Origin: Niastella sp. OAS944
GTDB lineage: Bacteria > Bacteroidota > Bacteroidia > Chitinophagales > Chitinophagaceae
Direction: 5' to 3'
Assembly: GCA_024809215.1 (NCBI GenBank)
Contig: JANUBW010000001.1
Location: forward strand, 496,001 to 560,000
Length of the DNA stretch: 64,000 nucleotides
This document shows, in pieces, positions 44,101 through 53,623 of this stretch (position 1 is its first letter; each line of letters starts with the position of its first letter). The position numbers and the translations under genes were made by a program. Under the pieces are notes generated by a model, which was given only the letters and a program-made list of their open reading frames with translations, did not search any database and was not told the origin of the DNA.

Positions 44101-47100
44101 GGCGCTGCCTGCTTTCTGCTGTTTTTGTACAGAAACAAGCGGCTGATCACTGAAGGTGTATTGATTGGTAATAATATCCGTTCCACCTGTGAGGTTAGTG
44201 CTTTTCGCCTGTATCACTCTTCCCTTTTCATCGTATATGTTTACAGTATACAGATACTGACTGGCTGTACCCAACACTTTTGCCTGCGTCCACGTAACGC
44301 GCCCGTTGGTCTGCCTGCTTTGTATTACAGGATCGGCATAGGGAAAACTGTTATATGCAGTATTCAGATAATTACTGCCGGTGTAAGTGGCATCCAGATC
44401 GCCGGTAACACCGCTTGCTGATGGAATGGTAGCATACGTATCGTACCCTGTTTGAGTAAGAAGAGTAAATCCTGCTCCGTTGGGAATTGGATTGTTTACA
44501 TTCGCGCTACTGGTTGTTGTTCCGGCACTTACTATTTCTGCGGTAAAATTCTTATCGGTAGCTGTTGTAAAACCCTCATTAAGCGTAATACTATTCGTTG
44601 CCTGGTAAATGCCCTCGGTGTTCGGGTCCTGTAAAGGCAGATCATACGGCAGGCCATTCGATGTTTGAGAAGTAACAGTTTGTTGTAATGAAGCAGGCAA
44701 ACCTGTCCAGGTCATTAATCCGGTTATTACCTGGCGATTGCGGGTATCGTATAATATACCCAGCCATTGATTATTGGGGCGCTGATTCGCATCCTGGGTA
44801 AATACCAGGCGGTCGCGAATATCATAGACCATAGCTATTTCGCCGCTTCCCGGATCTTTTTTACGGATGACCCGTTTGCGTTCGTCGTATAGATACCTGA
44901 AACATTGTTCATTTAAAATATTTCCATTCAACGACGTGATATCCCAGTTGTTTTGGGTGAGCAGGTCGACTCCAGCCGGTTGAATAACAGCCCTGAGCGA
45001 ATTAAAATCGTCATAAATGTAATAGGTACTTAGCCAGCCTGGGTAGCCACTGCCCCGGCCGTCATCGGCAGCAGCCGTTAGCTGTACTTTTTTCAATATA
45101 AGTTTGTCTTCCTTATTACGAAGCTCTATTACCTGGTGGCCCTTTTCATCTACGGTTATGATTTTAAACAGTTCTCCTTCGGGATATACCCCATCGATAT
45201 TATAGGTTCCCCAGTCGTCGGTTACATCCTTTACGCTCCAGATTTTTACATCATCGACGGCGGTGTTGATCCTATATTGATTTTCAACGCCCCTGTCGCT
45301 GCCTGCCCAGTTATCACCTGCTGCTGCAACTTTTTGCACCCGGTTCAATGGCGAAGGTTCAAAAATTGTTTTGCCATAATAAAAAGACTCATTGCCATTT
45401 ATCACTTTATGAAAACCATTTAAATCGCCCAAAGCATTGGGTTTATAATTTCCATTACTGGCCGATGCAACATAGGGCAACCAACTGATGGGTTGCCGGC
45501 CGTATTGGTCATAGGTAACCGGCACAACCAGGTCCTGCTCGTTTTTACCGGCTTGCATGGAAACTGTTTGCATAAGGCGGCCAAGGCCGTCGAAATAATC
45601 GGTCACCTGCTTTACTTCTGCAATAGGCACTATACCGGCTGCGGCTTGCGGATCGGTTACACCGCTACGAACGAAAGATCTGGTACGGATGTAATTAAGA
45701 TTTTCAACATCGATAACGCCAATGTTTATGGTGCAAACGTTTGTATAGGCATCTTCAGTACCGCAGTGTACGCGTCGCCTGAAATAAGTAGTAGTTGTAA
45801 CCGGATTGGGTTCATAGGTCAACCCCTGCGCATTCACACCGGCAATATCTGTAAACGTAACGCCGTCATTCGAGATCTGCCATTGGTATTGGTAGTTACT
45901 ATTGCATCCGCCTCCAGTGGCCGGCCCTGCCGTTAATTTACCCGGTGTTGATCCGGCTGGAACGGTATATTTGTAGGGCAAAATTGAATTAGGTTCTAAT
46001 TTAGGATATACATCTACCCGGGCCACCTGGCTATAGGCTTTTACACCATGGCTTGTTACTACTAATCGATAGTAACCGCCCGATGTTAAACCGGAAGGTG
46101 TATAGGTAGCGCCTGTCGCGGCTCCAATAAGTGCCGGGTTGGCAAAAGCAGGGGTCTCTGAACGCTCCCACTGGTAGGTATAGGTGCCATCTCCGCCGCT
46201 AACCCCGTTTACCGATAACGTTGCTGCTGTGGTATTATAGGTAATGATCTGATAGGCGGGCGATATAGCGCCTATCTGTATGGCAGGATAAGGGATTACA
46301 TTCACATCTACATATGGGAAATCGGTACAGCCCCCTGCTACATCCCAGCAAAAGCCGCAGCTGGTTTTATTACGCAAATGAAAACGGTATGTACCAACGG
46401 TATTAGATGCATAAGTAAAGGAATATTCGCCTGCATGCGCATCCTGGAAAACATTCCAGTTGGCCCCGCCATCGCTGCTGGCCCAATAATGCGGCTCACC
46501 GGTTCCACTCTGGCTGGCAATAGTTACCGGCTGGTCAACATATACAGTTGCAGCACTTGCCAAAATAGTTCCGCTTACCGGTTTGGGATTTACTGTAATT
46601 GTAAAGGTAGCAGGATTGCTAATGCACCCTCCATAACTAAGCGCACTTACCTGGTAAGAATATTGTCCGGCTCCAAGCGAAGCCGGCGTGATATATCGCG
46701 GTCCCTCGTACAACACATTGCCGCTACCATCGTACCATTGATAGATCCAGGTACTGCCACTTGCCGATAATTCAATACCAGTTCCTTCACACCCTGCAGT
46801 GTTGCTGGTTATAGTAGGCGGGTTCGGGCTGGGACTGTCAAAATAAAGATGATAATAGTTCACTGAACAACCACCAGGCTGAATTGGTTTTACATAATAA
46901 TTGTCCTGAACGGTCATATTGAAATCTTCTATCTCAAAATAACCGTTGCTACTGTAGCCAACTATCTGATAATTACCATTTATTAATTGATACAGATAAT
47001 AAGAAACTCCGCTGACGTTGCAGGTAACCTGCATCCGCGCCACATTGTCCATACCACAAAAACGCGCATAAGTTTGTGATATAACCGGCAGGGTAAGGAA

Positions 47101-47490
47101 GCTGGCCGTATAGAGCTGCCGCGACGATTCGCAACCTGTATTATAATCGTAATAACTAACCCATACCTCTGCGCCATCAGTGGCATAAAAGCTTATCTGC
47201 CCGTACAATATTTCATCGCTCGCTATATAGGAGGTTTGAAACGGCGTAGCGTCTGACGAAGAGTGATACCAATGAAATTCGCCATATAGATATTCCCCGG
47301 GTGTAGCGTTGTACCGCGCCTCAATCACTATATTTTGTGGTGAACACAAAGCGCCCGATGGGTATAGCTTGTTCACAGAATAATTCGGGTAACACTGGCC
47401 TTTTGCGGCAAGACCTGAAAACACCACTACAACAAACAGGAATGCCGGCATATATTTATGCAGTATCGATCTACTTAAAGCAGTAAGCAT
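41158..47490 (-). CDS. Giant secreted RHS-repeat protein B with JAB/JAMM-like metallopeptidase C-terminus
   Basis: 2110-aa protein with signal peptide (~14-31), Ig/PKD-like repeats (~35-560), a DUF6443-type RHS leader (VKQVTDYFDGLGRLMQTVS, VTYDQYGRQPISWLPYV), YD repeats (YDANGNMVTDKN, YVYDALGNKLQKI) and an RHS core (THYYPFGLVMMGIS, FNGIELNNDLGIEQYDAFYR, YNPQIGRWYQTDPKP, NNPIVKNDLLGDT). The unique tail after NDLLGDT carries FIHLHPNEGRKF and KPSLGDV: an HxHP...SxxD zinc motif (His2027, His2029, Ser2055, Asp2058) of JAB/JAMM peptidases, as in JAB-like toxin domains. It would cleave a protein target in a rival cell. It shares architecture with RHS-A and follows the SpvB-like gene by 54 bases; the immunity candidate overlaps its stop. 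Confidence 0.87.
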   Translation of the reverse strand: MLTALSRSILHKYMPAFLFVVVVFSGLAAKGQCYPNYSVNKLYPSGALCSPQNIVIEARYNATPGEYLYGEFHWYHSSSDATPFQTSYIASDEILYGQISFYATDGAEVWVSYYDYNTGCESSRQLYTASFLTLPVISQTYARFCGMDNVARMQVTCNVSGVSYYLYQLINGNYQIVGYSSNGYFEIEDFNMTVQDNYYVKPIQPGGCSVNYYHLYFDSPSPNPPTITSNTAGCEGTGIELSASGSTWIYQWYDGSGNVLYEGPRYITPASLGAGQYSYQVSALSYGGCISNPATFTITVNPKPVSGTILASAATVYVDQPVTIASQSGTGEPHYWASSDGGANWNVFQDAHAGEYSFTYASNTVGTYRFHLRNKTSCGFCWDVAGGCTDFPYVDVNVIPYPAIQIGAISPAYQIITYNTTAATLSVNGVSGGDGTYTYQWERSETPAFANPALIGAATGATYTPSGLTSGGYYRLVVTSHGVKAYSQVARVDVYPKLEPNSILPYKYTVPAGSTPGKLTAGPATGGGCNSNYQYQWQISNDGVTFTDIAGVNAQGLTYEPNPVTTTTYFRRRVHCGTEDAYTNVCTINIGVIDVENLNYIRTRSFVRSGVTDPQAAAGIVPIAEVKQVTDYFDGLGRLMQTVSMQAGKNEQDLVVPVTYDQYGRQPISWLPYVASASNGNYKPNALGDLNGFHKVINGNESFYYGKTIFEPSPLNRVQKVAAAGDNWAGSDRGVENQYRINTAVDDVKIWSVKDVTDDWGTYNIDGVYPEGELFKIITVDEKGHQVIELRNKEDKLILKKVQLTAAADDGRGSGYPGWLSTYYIYDDFNSLRAVIQPAGVDLLTQNNWDITSLNGNILNEQCFRYLYDERKRVIRKKDPGSGEIAMVYDIRDRLVFTQDANQRPNNQWLGILYDTRNRQVITGLMTWTGLPASLQQTVTSQTSNGLPYDLPLQDPNTEGIYQATNSITLNEGFTTATDKNFTAEIVSAGTTTSSANVNNPIPNGAGFTLLTQTGYDTYATIPSASGVTGDLDATYTGSNYLNTAYNSFPYADPVIQSRQTNGRVTWTQAKVLGTASQYLYTVNIYDEKGRVIQAKSTNLTGGTDIITNQYTFSDQPLVSVQKQQKAGSANAQTHIVVTKITYNNLAQETAVTRSVNSTINNVAVNKPDLEIVTNEYDELGRLKIKNIGKKKDASGTGYTTDPVQTLTYDYNIRNWILGVNRNYLGVEGQTNDGILFGYELGYDKTVNKAGQAFNKSEYNGNITGIMWKSDGDDIRRKYDFTYDAANRLLRGDFIQQNADDHLWNNLKVNYNIKMGDGIHADQAYDANGNIKRMQQWGLKVTTSPQIDDMLYSYYRNGNKLSAIAEQGAAATDHKLGDFTDNNTTGNDYGYDANGNMVTDKNKRINGQATDVTNAGAITYNYMNLPQQIAVHDANNIDKGIIKYVYDALGNKLQKIVTEKNVTITYDNSPFTGDVTTTTTYLGGFVYESKAYNHADLTGLQYTDKLQFESNGDGRLRYLEASATKQAHYEYDYFIKDHLGNVRMVLTEEQKQDIYPAATLEGNPDNANDAVYTEKQFYNIDQDKIVDKSVATGITDYKNKNGGPAATDQPVNTNCYSDVTANSHKLYRLKADGGVGVTGLGITLKVMSGDKIDIYGKSYYFDNNTNGANYNVPVIDLLTGLLGAPTGATAGKAVSAQTLNGTTDIYNGLNGFLTNPNRGSGGTKPRAYVNWILFDENFKYVNGSFQRVDQPNQVEDRILPDIPVTKNGYLYVYVSNESPVPVYFDNLQVIHSHGALEEETHYYPFGLVMMGISSKAAGNLDNKFKFNGIELNNDLGIEQYDAFYRNYNPQIGRWYQTDPKPTDMESLYAGMGNNPIVKNDLLGDTSIFHSSAGEQIQRIDDGSKKNTVTVIPEDRQKGFNLIVNSSGVKDFYKDANGKFDKSAFAAALRGIGITYDYNSYFTYFDKNSKDLYTDDTYETIDNKGPLYLEHMSSVKIVDGNMGIVPGTDNPGGPFLSSTSGQGDGFIHLHPNEGRKFMGPVGEWRAEFRSLKGKPSLGDVTGDISNSAQSAGTAKFDIVVNKTTVYLYRHGAVVISISRNGTSSKNPDSIK

Positions 47491-47544
47491 AGGAGCTATT
47501 TTTTAGTCTACTTTCAATATGACGTTTTGAAGCATTAAAGCATT

Positions 47545-50500
47545 TTATTGCTTGAAATGGTATTTTACAGTTTTTATAATATTGCCATCCTGGTCCCTGA
47601 TAACAATTAACCTGCCCAGGCCATCGTATTCGTAACGCGCAATGCGGCTATCTCTATCACAACTGGTAATAATACCTGTCAATGGCAAATAACAGTAAGT
47701 TTCAATTTCAGCATCGTTGGGGTACAGTCTTAACTCATCAATAGATGCGCCAGTACCCGTTATCGATACAGATGACGTAGTGTTGGGCAATACATGTTCA
47801 TAATACGTCCAGCTGTTTTTAGTCAACCCTGTATTGCTGGCAGGAACAGCTGTTCCATTGGCCGACACATTTATTGCTCCGGTTGCCCAGTAGGAAACAA
47901 TATATTGTTTACCGACAGCGGGGCTGGCAACAATTGTTTTTCCGCCAATGAGGTCATACGATTTCTGACCGGTAATTTTATTGCTTGTGTTGCGCGAACC
48001 ATCGGAAATGGTCCAGTTACCTTCATTTTGGCCATTTTCAAAACTGGTATAAGCCACTTCAGAAAGCTGTGCATTTGTTGCTTTGGCAATCGGTGTGGTA
48101 TGCAGAACATCCCACAGGTAAGTTTGTGTTACCCCGTTACGCGATACAACCTGATTAAGGTTGCCACCGCTGAAAATATAATTTGATTCATCGAGGTACC
48201 TGCTGTCTTTGGCAAGACCTGAACCCGATACCGTTGCTGCTGAAAAAGTAGTGGAAGGTGAGGCTAAGCTGATCTGTTGTGTTTTAACAGGGTATAGCTT
48301 ACCGCCCGGATTGCTTACAAAATCGTATTTGGTAAAAGCGGCGTGGAGCAGTTTTCCGTTCCTGTACTCAGCTTGTTCAATCAGCGGGTTTTGATGAATA
48401 TCCTGTAGAGCAAGGATGGGCTTAAGGTTGCCATCGGCGGAATTTTCTGCACTCTGGTGACAAGTATTGAAATTATTGGAAGCATCAGTAAAATTGCTTC
48501 TGCGCGTTTGTATATAACTGCTTCTCGCCTGGTATTGCCGCCATCTGTATAACTGATACGCCGCATAGCGGCAGTTCACATTATTTGCACTGGTGCAGGT
48601 ATTAACCGTATTATAAAATGCAACAAGATTGTTGTAGGATGCATCGTTCCAGGTTTGAATGCCTGTTGATAATGCTTCGCAGCCCTGCAGGCGGAAGTCT
48701 GAGGCATATTTATAAATTGTTGAAACGATTCCGCCGCCAGAGATATAGGTTACTGCCCTGCTTAGCTGGTTGTGATAATTACTGTTATAATACGAAACGT
48801 TTGTAGTTGAAATGCTGTTGCCGTCGTTCAGGTTATACTTCGTTGAAATAACAGAATCCATTACCCTGCGGTACGACTTCAATACATAATCTGTACCCCA
48901 CACAGCACTTACATAACTAACCGCAAATGGATCACTGCTTGGGAATAGAGAAAACTCACCGTCCCCGCCTCCGGGATCATCGGTGATAGAATAGCCAAAT
49001 CCGCGGTCCGGGAATGCCAGGTAGGCGACGTTCTTAACAATAGTGCCCGGTGTTTCAATAGCATCCTGCTGAAATTGCGGGAAACAGGATTTATCAGCTA
49101 CGATCTGTCCGTTTTCGTTATAATGCCCTTCGTATTTCAGTTCACCCCGCATGGGCTCAAAAGGCAGCGGCCCTTGCGGGTAACTGGGAATAGTGGAAGT
49201 ACATTCACCTGTATTAAGAAACCTTGTACACACATCTGAAATCTGGTTGTCCCAGACATTAGATCCATAATACCTGAAAACGCTGAAACCATTACCTGGC
49301 TGAGCAGCCTTTACTTCATAATACCCGATATGATTTCCCTGGGTGGTTTCCATGGGACGAATGCTTGTGGGAGAAATAAAATAAGGCAACGTTTTAACGC
49401 CATCACAGAACAGGCAACCATTTCGACTACACACATTGCCGGGACCGGAGGTAAAAAAACTGTTGCCTACTATTTTAAACAGGTCGTTTCGTAGCAACTG
49501 CAGATAAACAGGTTTGCTGTATAAAATACCGGTTGATGAAGGTCCATAGGTATAATTGGTAACCACATCCGGCGAATTCATTGCGTCGTTACTGGTAACT
49601 GTTTTTATACGCAGACCGCCTACTATAGCCTGAGTATTGACCGGGGTTGGCACCCATTCATAAAAACTGCTCGATGCGCCGTTACCCCCTGAAGCATTCA
49701 GTTTGGTAATTACTACCTGGTAGGTGCCGGGCGTTATTTGAATGGTTTTTGTTTTTTGCTGACCCACGTCTACGAAAAGGCTCTCGAGGAGGTAACTTCC
49801 GTTATAGATATCGAGCCGTGCACTACCACCCTCAGAAGAATTGTATATGCTCATTTCGTAGGGATTGCCGGTAAATGTCATCATAACGGCGAATGGGTTG
49901 CTGCCTCCATCACCAAGCCATCCGTTGTGGCCGTCGTACCCGCCATTTGGCCCACCACGGGGAACTTTATCATATTTCACATAATTTACAGCTACTTTAT
50001 GCGGCTCATAATCGAACTGTGTAGTGCCTCCTGTGGGATAAGTGATCTTCTGCAATGCCCCGCCGCGCATAGCAGGCCAGTGTGAATCCCTTTCTGCTCC
50101 ATCAACAGTCAGCAATTCGTTACCCGTTTTCAAGGTATAGGTAGGAATGAGCGTTCTGTTGTTATCGGCGCCGTTATAAAAACCCCAATGGTCGATTCCA
50201 AAACTTAGTTTGCGCGCTACGGTTTCTCCATAATAATTGAAGGTATAGGGCGGAACTGATACAGACTCATCGCAGGCTGTTTCCTGAACGCTCTCGAGCT
50301 TCAGCCGGTATTTATCTGACTGAATATTGTTACAGATACTGGTGAAGCTATTATAACAAAGCAGGTTACTTAAACCGGCCCCGTCGAAAAAGTAACTGTA
50401 ATTAAAGTTGAACGTTTTACACAGGTCGGGAGATTGTATTGAAATGGAACCAAGTGTTTTGGCAGTGAGGTAAGCGTGGGCGGCATCGTCGGGACTATCG

Positions 50501-51588
50501 TACCACGATTTGTCCTGGTAGCCGCTCAAATCGGTACGGGTAGTTCCAGGATTCAGGTCCATTTCTCCGTTCTGGAAAATGATCTTATTGAGTCGTACGC
50601 CATCAATAAAATTCTTTACAATATCGTAATCATAGGCCCAGTCAAACGCCCCGGCGGTTTGCGTTTGCGCATTTGACTTAGGGAAAGTAGATAATGTATA
50701 ATAGCTGTATTGTTCTTTCTGATAAGTAAGGGTAATCGAAGAAAGGCCATCGGCCGAAACTACTTTATTTAAGAACCACGATGAAGTAGAGCCCTGGCCG
50801 GTCCAAAAACTTTTAGCGCTGGTAAACGTAGTGGTTTCAATGGCATTGATGTTTCCATCGCCCGAAGTATTGTCTCCGAAAATATATTTTGTGCCATCGG
50901 AAGTGGTTATGGTAAATCCATGAATGCCATAAAAATCCGGTGTACTGCCTACAGGAAAATTAACTTCTATTTTCAGATCACTTTCAGGAACGAGAACGGG
51001 CGTTCTGTCGTCGCTGAAATAAAATTTACCGGTATATCCATTAAAATTATAGAAGTACAGATCAGGTTCTCCATCTTTTATTCCTTTGGCAATACCGGCA
51101 TCATCGGCAGGATGTGTCATAGCAGGATCGGGGCACTCTAAATTATTGCAGGCACCACCACCAAATGAGTATAAATAACTGTAATAACCATATTCGCTGT
51201 AATAGCCATACTTCGTATAGGCGGCGAGTATGCCCTTGTCGTCGGGTGCTCCCATAACACTGCGGGTAATTACGCCACCTGCATTCAATACCCATCCTGC
51301 GCCGACCCAGCTGGCTTGTTCCTGCACCTTTAAACCCGATGCATGGTAACTTAAACTGACCGGCATTTGCAGCGAGCCCGATTTAATATTATAAAGTGGA
51401 ATATTGATAGCAGGGGTACCGGTATGATAACTCACCGGAATATCGCCATACTTCGCTAGGGCGGCGGCTGTTGGTGATGAAATGGTTACCTGGTTGCTGA
51501 TGCCTATATTCTGCGCATTACTGTTGCTAAAAAACAACATCCCTGCAAGAGCGGTCGTCAAAAGACGCCATTGTATTTTTTTAGCCAT
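47545..51588 (-). CDS. Secreted SpvB/TcB-like partner of RHS protein B
   Basis: 1347-aa protein with signal peptide (MAKKIQWRLLTTALAGMLFF region). Residues ~50-110 carry GDIPVSYHTGTPAINIPLYN, EQASWVGAGWVLNAGGVITR and GAPDD, the same block as in the 2286-aa protein of locus A and reminiscent of SpvB leaders. The body is beta-rich with YGDNTSG/FDYEPHKVAVNY-type strands and ends in YD repeats (YEYDGLGRLIVIRDQDGN), with no unique toxin tail. It probably assembles with RHS-B. It is about half the size of its locus A counterpart. First gene of locus B; the gap upstream (51589-51747) contains no clear promoter box. Confidence 0.8.
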   Translation of the reverse strand: MAKKIQWRLLTTALAGMLFFSNSNAQNIGISNQVTISSPTAAALAKYGDIPVSYHTGTPAINIPLYNIKSGSLQMPVSLSYHASGLKVQEQASWVGAGWVLNAGGVITRSVMGAPDDKGILAAYTKYGYYSEYGYYSYLYSFGGGACNNLECPDPAMTHPADDAGIAKGIKDGEPDLYFYNFNGYTGKFYFSDDRTPVLVPESDLKIEVNFPVGSTPDFYGIHGFTITTSDGTKYIFGDNTSGDGNINAIETTTFTSAKSFWTGQGSTSSWFLNKVVSADGLSSITLTYQKEQYSYYTLSTFPKSNAQTQTAGAFDWAYDYDIVKNFIDGVRLNKIIFQNGEMDLNPGTTRTDLSGYQDKSWYDSPDDAAHAYLTAKTLGSISIQSPDLCKTFNFNYSYFFDGAGLSNLLCYNSFTSICNNIQSDKYRLKLESVQETACDESVSVPPYTFNYYGETVARKLSFGIDHWGFYNGADNNRTLIPTYTLKTGNELLTVDGAERDSHWPAMRGGALQKITYPTGGTTQFDYEPHKVAVNYVKYDKVPRGGPNGGYDGHNGWLGDGGSNPFAVMMTFTGNPYEMSIYNSSEGGSARLDIYNGSYLLESLFVDVGQQKTKTIQITPGTYQVVITKLNASGGNGASSSFYEWVPTPVNTQAIVGGLRIKTVTSNDAMNSPDVVTNYTYGPSSTGILYSKPVYLQLLRNDLFKIVGNSFFTSGPGNVCSRNGCLFCDGVKTLPYFISPTSIRPMETTQGNHIGYYEVKAAQPGNGFSVFRYYGSNVWDNQISDVCTRFLNTGECTSTIPSYPQGPLPFEPMRGELKYEGHYNENGQIVADKSCFPQFQQDAIETPGTIVKNVAYLAFPDRGFGYSITDDPGGGDGEFSLFPSSDPFAVSYVSAVWGTDYVLKSYRRVMDSVISTKYNLNDGNSISTTNVSYYNSNYHNQLSRAVTYISGGGIVSTIYKYASDFRLQGCEALSTGIQTWNDASYNNLVAFYNTVNTCTSANNVNCRYAAYQLYRWRQYQARSSYIQTRRSNFTDASNNFNTCHQSAENSADGNLKPILALQDIHQNPLIEQAEYRNGKLLHAAFTKYDFVSNPGGKLYPVKTQQISLASPSTTFSAATVSGSGLAKDSRYLDESNYIFSGGNLNQVVSRNGVTQTYLWDVLHTTPIAKATNAQLSEVAYTSFENGQNEGNWTISDGSRNTSNKITGQKSYDLIGGKTIVASPAVGKQYIVSYWATGAINVSANGTAVPASNTGLTKNSWTYYEHVLPNTTSSVSITGTGASIDELRLYPNDAEIETYCYLPLTGIITSCDRDSRIARYEYDGLGRLIVIRDQDGNIIKTVKYHFKQ

Positions 51589-51747
51589 TACTTGAATACT
51601 TTCGTTTGATTGGTTACCCGGTCTTCCAGGCCCGTGTATTTGTGTTCAATTTTTGAGAAATAAGACGAGGGAATGTCAATAATACCGTCAACAGAAAGTC
51701 TTTTGTTCTGTGCAGATATCAATATTGATCTTATAAATCAATCGCTA

Positions 51748-51837
51748 TTATTTATTCTTATCCATTAAGTCGATTAATTTTTTCTCCAGTAGTGCCAACT
51801 TTTCGTTTTGTTCTTCCAGCTTCTTATTTTGTTTCAT
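51748..51837 (-). pseudogene. Remnant of a third coiled-coil-tail protein gene
   Basis: A 29-codon minus-strand frame (MKQNKKLEEQNEKLALLEKK, ending DKNK) is nearly identical to the tail of the 287-aa protein at 52228-53091. The frame stays open upstream for ~40 codons, including LSVIV in place of LTLYVIE. A promoter-like stretch (51984-51991, TATATTTG on the minus strand) matches the promoter of that gene. I read this as a largely deleted paralog. Confidence 0.55.
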
Positions 51838-52108
51838 AACGATTACACTTAATTGATTGTGAATACTATTAGAGCAAGCAGCATAAGCAAAACCAGGATG
51901 GACATAAAGCTTGATTATGCAAATAGCGGGCGCTATTCGGTATTCCTAACTTAGAGGCCTACGGGTTTTGGGTTATCGTCACACAAATATATACTACAAT
52001 ATATACATTACCCCTTTCTGTTAGTCACATTTTATACTCGTGCATTTTTTTGCAATAGACGTGTAGATTCAGGCAATTTTCGTGTTGGTAAAAGCCAGCT
52101 AAAAGCAG

Positions 52109-52135
52109 AAATCCCCCCGACACTTCGGAGGGATT
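52109..52135 (-). terminator. Hairpin terminator candidate
   Basis: AAATCCCTCCGA pairs with TCGGGGGGATTT (one G-U pair) on the minus strand, ~95 bases after the stop of the 287-aa gene. The following sequence is not T-rich, so termination strength is unclear. Confidence 0.5.
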
Positions 52136-52227
52136 TGTGGATTATTTTGCTGCGTTCGTTGTGATTACTAAACGCCAGCGCACAGGTGGCTGGCGAAACT
52201 TTTCTATAATAGCCAGTAACACATTCG

Positions 52228-53091
52228 CTATTTATTTTTATTCGTTAATTCAATTATTTTTTCTTCCAGTAGTGCCAGTTTTTTATTTTGTTCTTCCAGC
52301 TTTTTATTTTGTTCAATCACATACAACGTCAATTCCTCTATCTTCTTCAACAAAACAGCCTGGTTTTCACCAAGGTTTATACCATCTTTTTTAACAGTTT
52401 CCGCTGATGGAACTTCTGATAGGTGATGATTTTGCTTCAGATAGCTTTCTACATCAGCAAGGGATGGCAACCTGTAGACGGGATCAAATACGTAATCTGG
52501 CCAGCTAATCGTTGTAACATTAGCTTTATACTCTGCTGCTTTAACAATTCCGGCGATCTGTAGCTTATAAACACTATCAGGAATTATATTTCCTATGCTT
52601 ACATTGCCATTGTCTCCAAGTGTTAACACTTTCCCCGCATTACCTGAACCATACCCCCAGAATTGAAGGCCATTACCGTATTGGTCCTTCATATTATATA
52701 TAGCCCAATCTTTGTTCTGACCTACATTTGTCTTACCTGGGTGTGTTAACATTAGTGTGCCCCCGATATTATTGTTGTCATAACTAGATTCAATATATAC
52801 TCTACCACTATTCGATCTCAAATGTATATTACCATTAGCTTTTTCATTTGCAATATGAAAATCAGTACTATCGCGAAAACCCATCCATAGGTTCCGAAAT
52901 CCGTCATTATACAAATATTGCCGGGCTGAAGCATTTGAACAGTGATTAGAATCAGCCAGGGCTTTGATTGCGTTATTTAACCTTTCCGTTGGCGAACTTG
53001 CTCCTACACTATTATTCGTTTGCGCGAACGATGCGATTTGAAACAGAGTCGTTTCTAATATGACTACTATTATTACCTTGAACATATACAT
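52228..53091 (-). CDS. Secreted protein with coiled-coil tail (tail-fibre/S74-like C-terminus)
   Basis: 287-aa protein with signal peptide (~1-22, ending SFAQ). The middle is beta-structured and Gly/Asn-rich (VYIESSYDNNNIGGTLMLTH, LTLGDNGNVSIGNI). The C-terminal ~85 residues hold the module SWPDYVFDPVYRLPSLADVE, HHLSEVPSAETVKKDGINLG, NQAVLLKKIEELTLYVIEQN, followed by a coiled coil (KKLEEQNKKLALLEEK). This module is widespread in Bacteroidota surface proteins that resemble phage tail fibres or endosialidase chaperone regions. Divergent from the 244-aa paralog at 53624. Confidence 0.8.
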   Translation of the reverse strand: MYMFKVIIVVILETTLFQIASFAQTNNSVGASSPTERLNNAIKALADSNHCSNASARQYLYNDGFRNLWMGFRDSTDFHIANEKANGNIHLRSNSGRVYIESSYDNNNIGGTLMLTHPGKTNVGQNKDWAIYNMKDQYGNGLQFWGYGSGNAGKVLTLGDNGNVSIGNIIPDSVYKLQIAGIVKAAEYKANVTTISWPDYVFDPVYRLPSLADVESYLKQNHHLSEVPSAETVKKDGINLGENQAVLLKKIEELTLYVIEQNKKLEEQNKKLALLEEKIIELTNKNK

Positions 53092-53218
53092 ATATTAGTA
53101 TTAAATTATTATGCCGCCAACAATGTAAATGGGATAATATGCATAACACCTGTCATACAGGAGGCGGAAGCTCATTAGGCATTTCTAACCTTTACGTTTA
53201 GGGGCTTAACTCTGGCCG

Positions 53219-53252
53219 CAAATATATACCAGAACTTATTTTGCATTACAAA
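53219..53252 (-). promoter_or_regulatory. Promoter of the 287-aa gene (TTTG / TAnnTTTG)
   Basis: On the minus strand TTTG (53249-53252) and TATATTTG (53219-53226) are separated by 22 bases, close to the Bacteroidota spacing. The same -7 box, with the shared CTGTTAGTCACA motif beside it, occurs at 51984-51991 and ~52018 in front of the remnant paralog. This implies a ~120-base leader. Confidence 0.45.
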
Positions 53253-53623
53253 CTGTTAGTCACAACTTTGGCACATGTACCTTTATCACTGACAAACGTG
53301 CAATTAAAACAAATTAGGCTATTTTGTCACAGTTATTAAAAAGCCACTTTAATTCCTTTTGGACTATTCCAATCTTTCCTAACTTCGAGCGCATAAACCC
53401 TAAGCTCAACACTTGTTCATGCTACAACCAACCCCAATTATTACAAATTTACCGGCCTACAAATTAGTTATCGTGCACAAGCTAACCCAAAAGTTTAGTT
53501 GATTGTACAGACGGAAAAATACCTGATGCTTTTGGCCGACTTACCTTCCTATGACTAATACGGTGCAGATCGGCTGGAGCTTTTTTAGCGATCGATTCCA
53601 TATTTTTATAAACACAACTTTTT

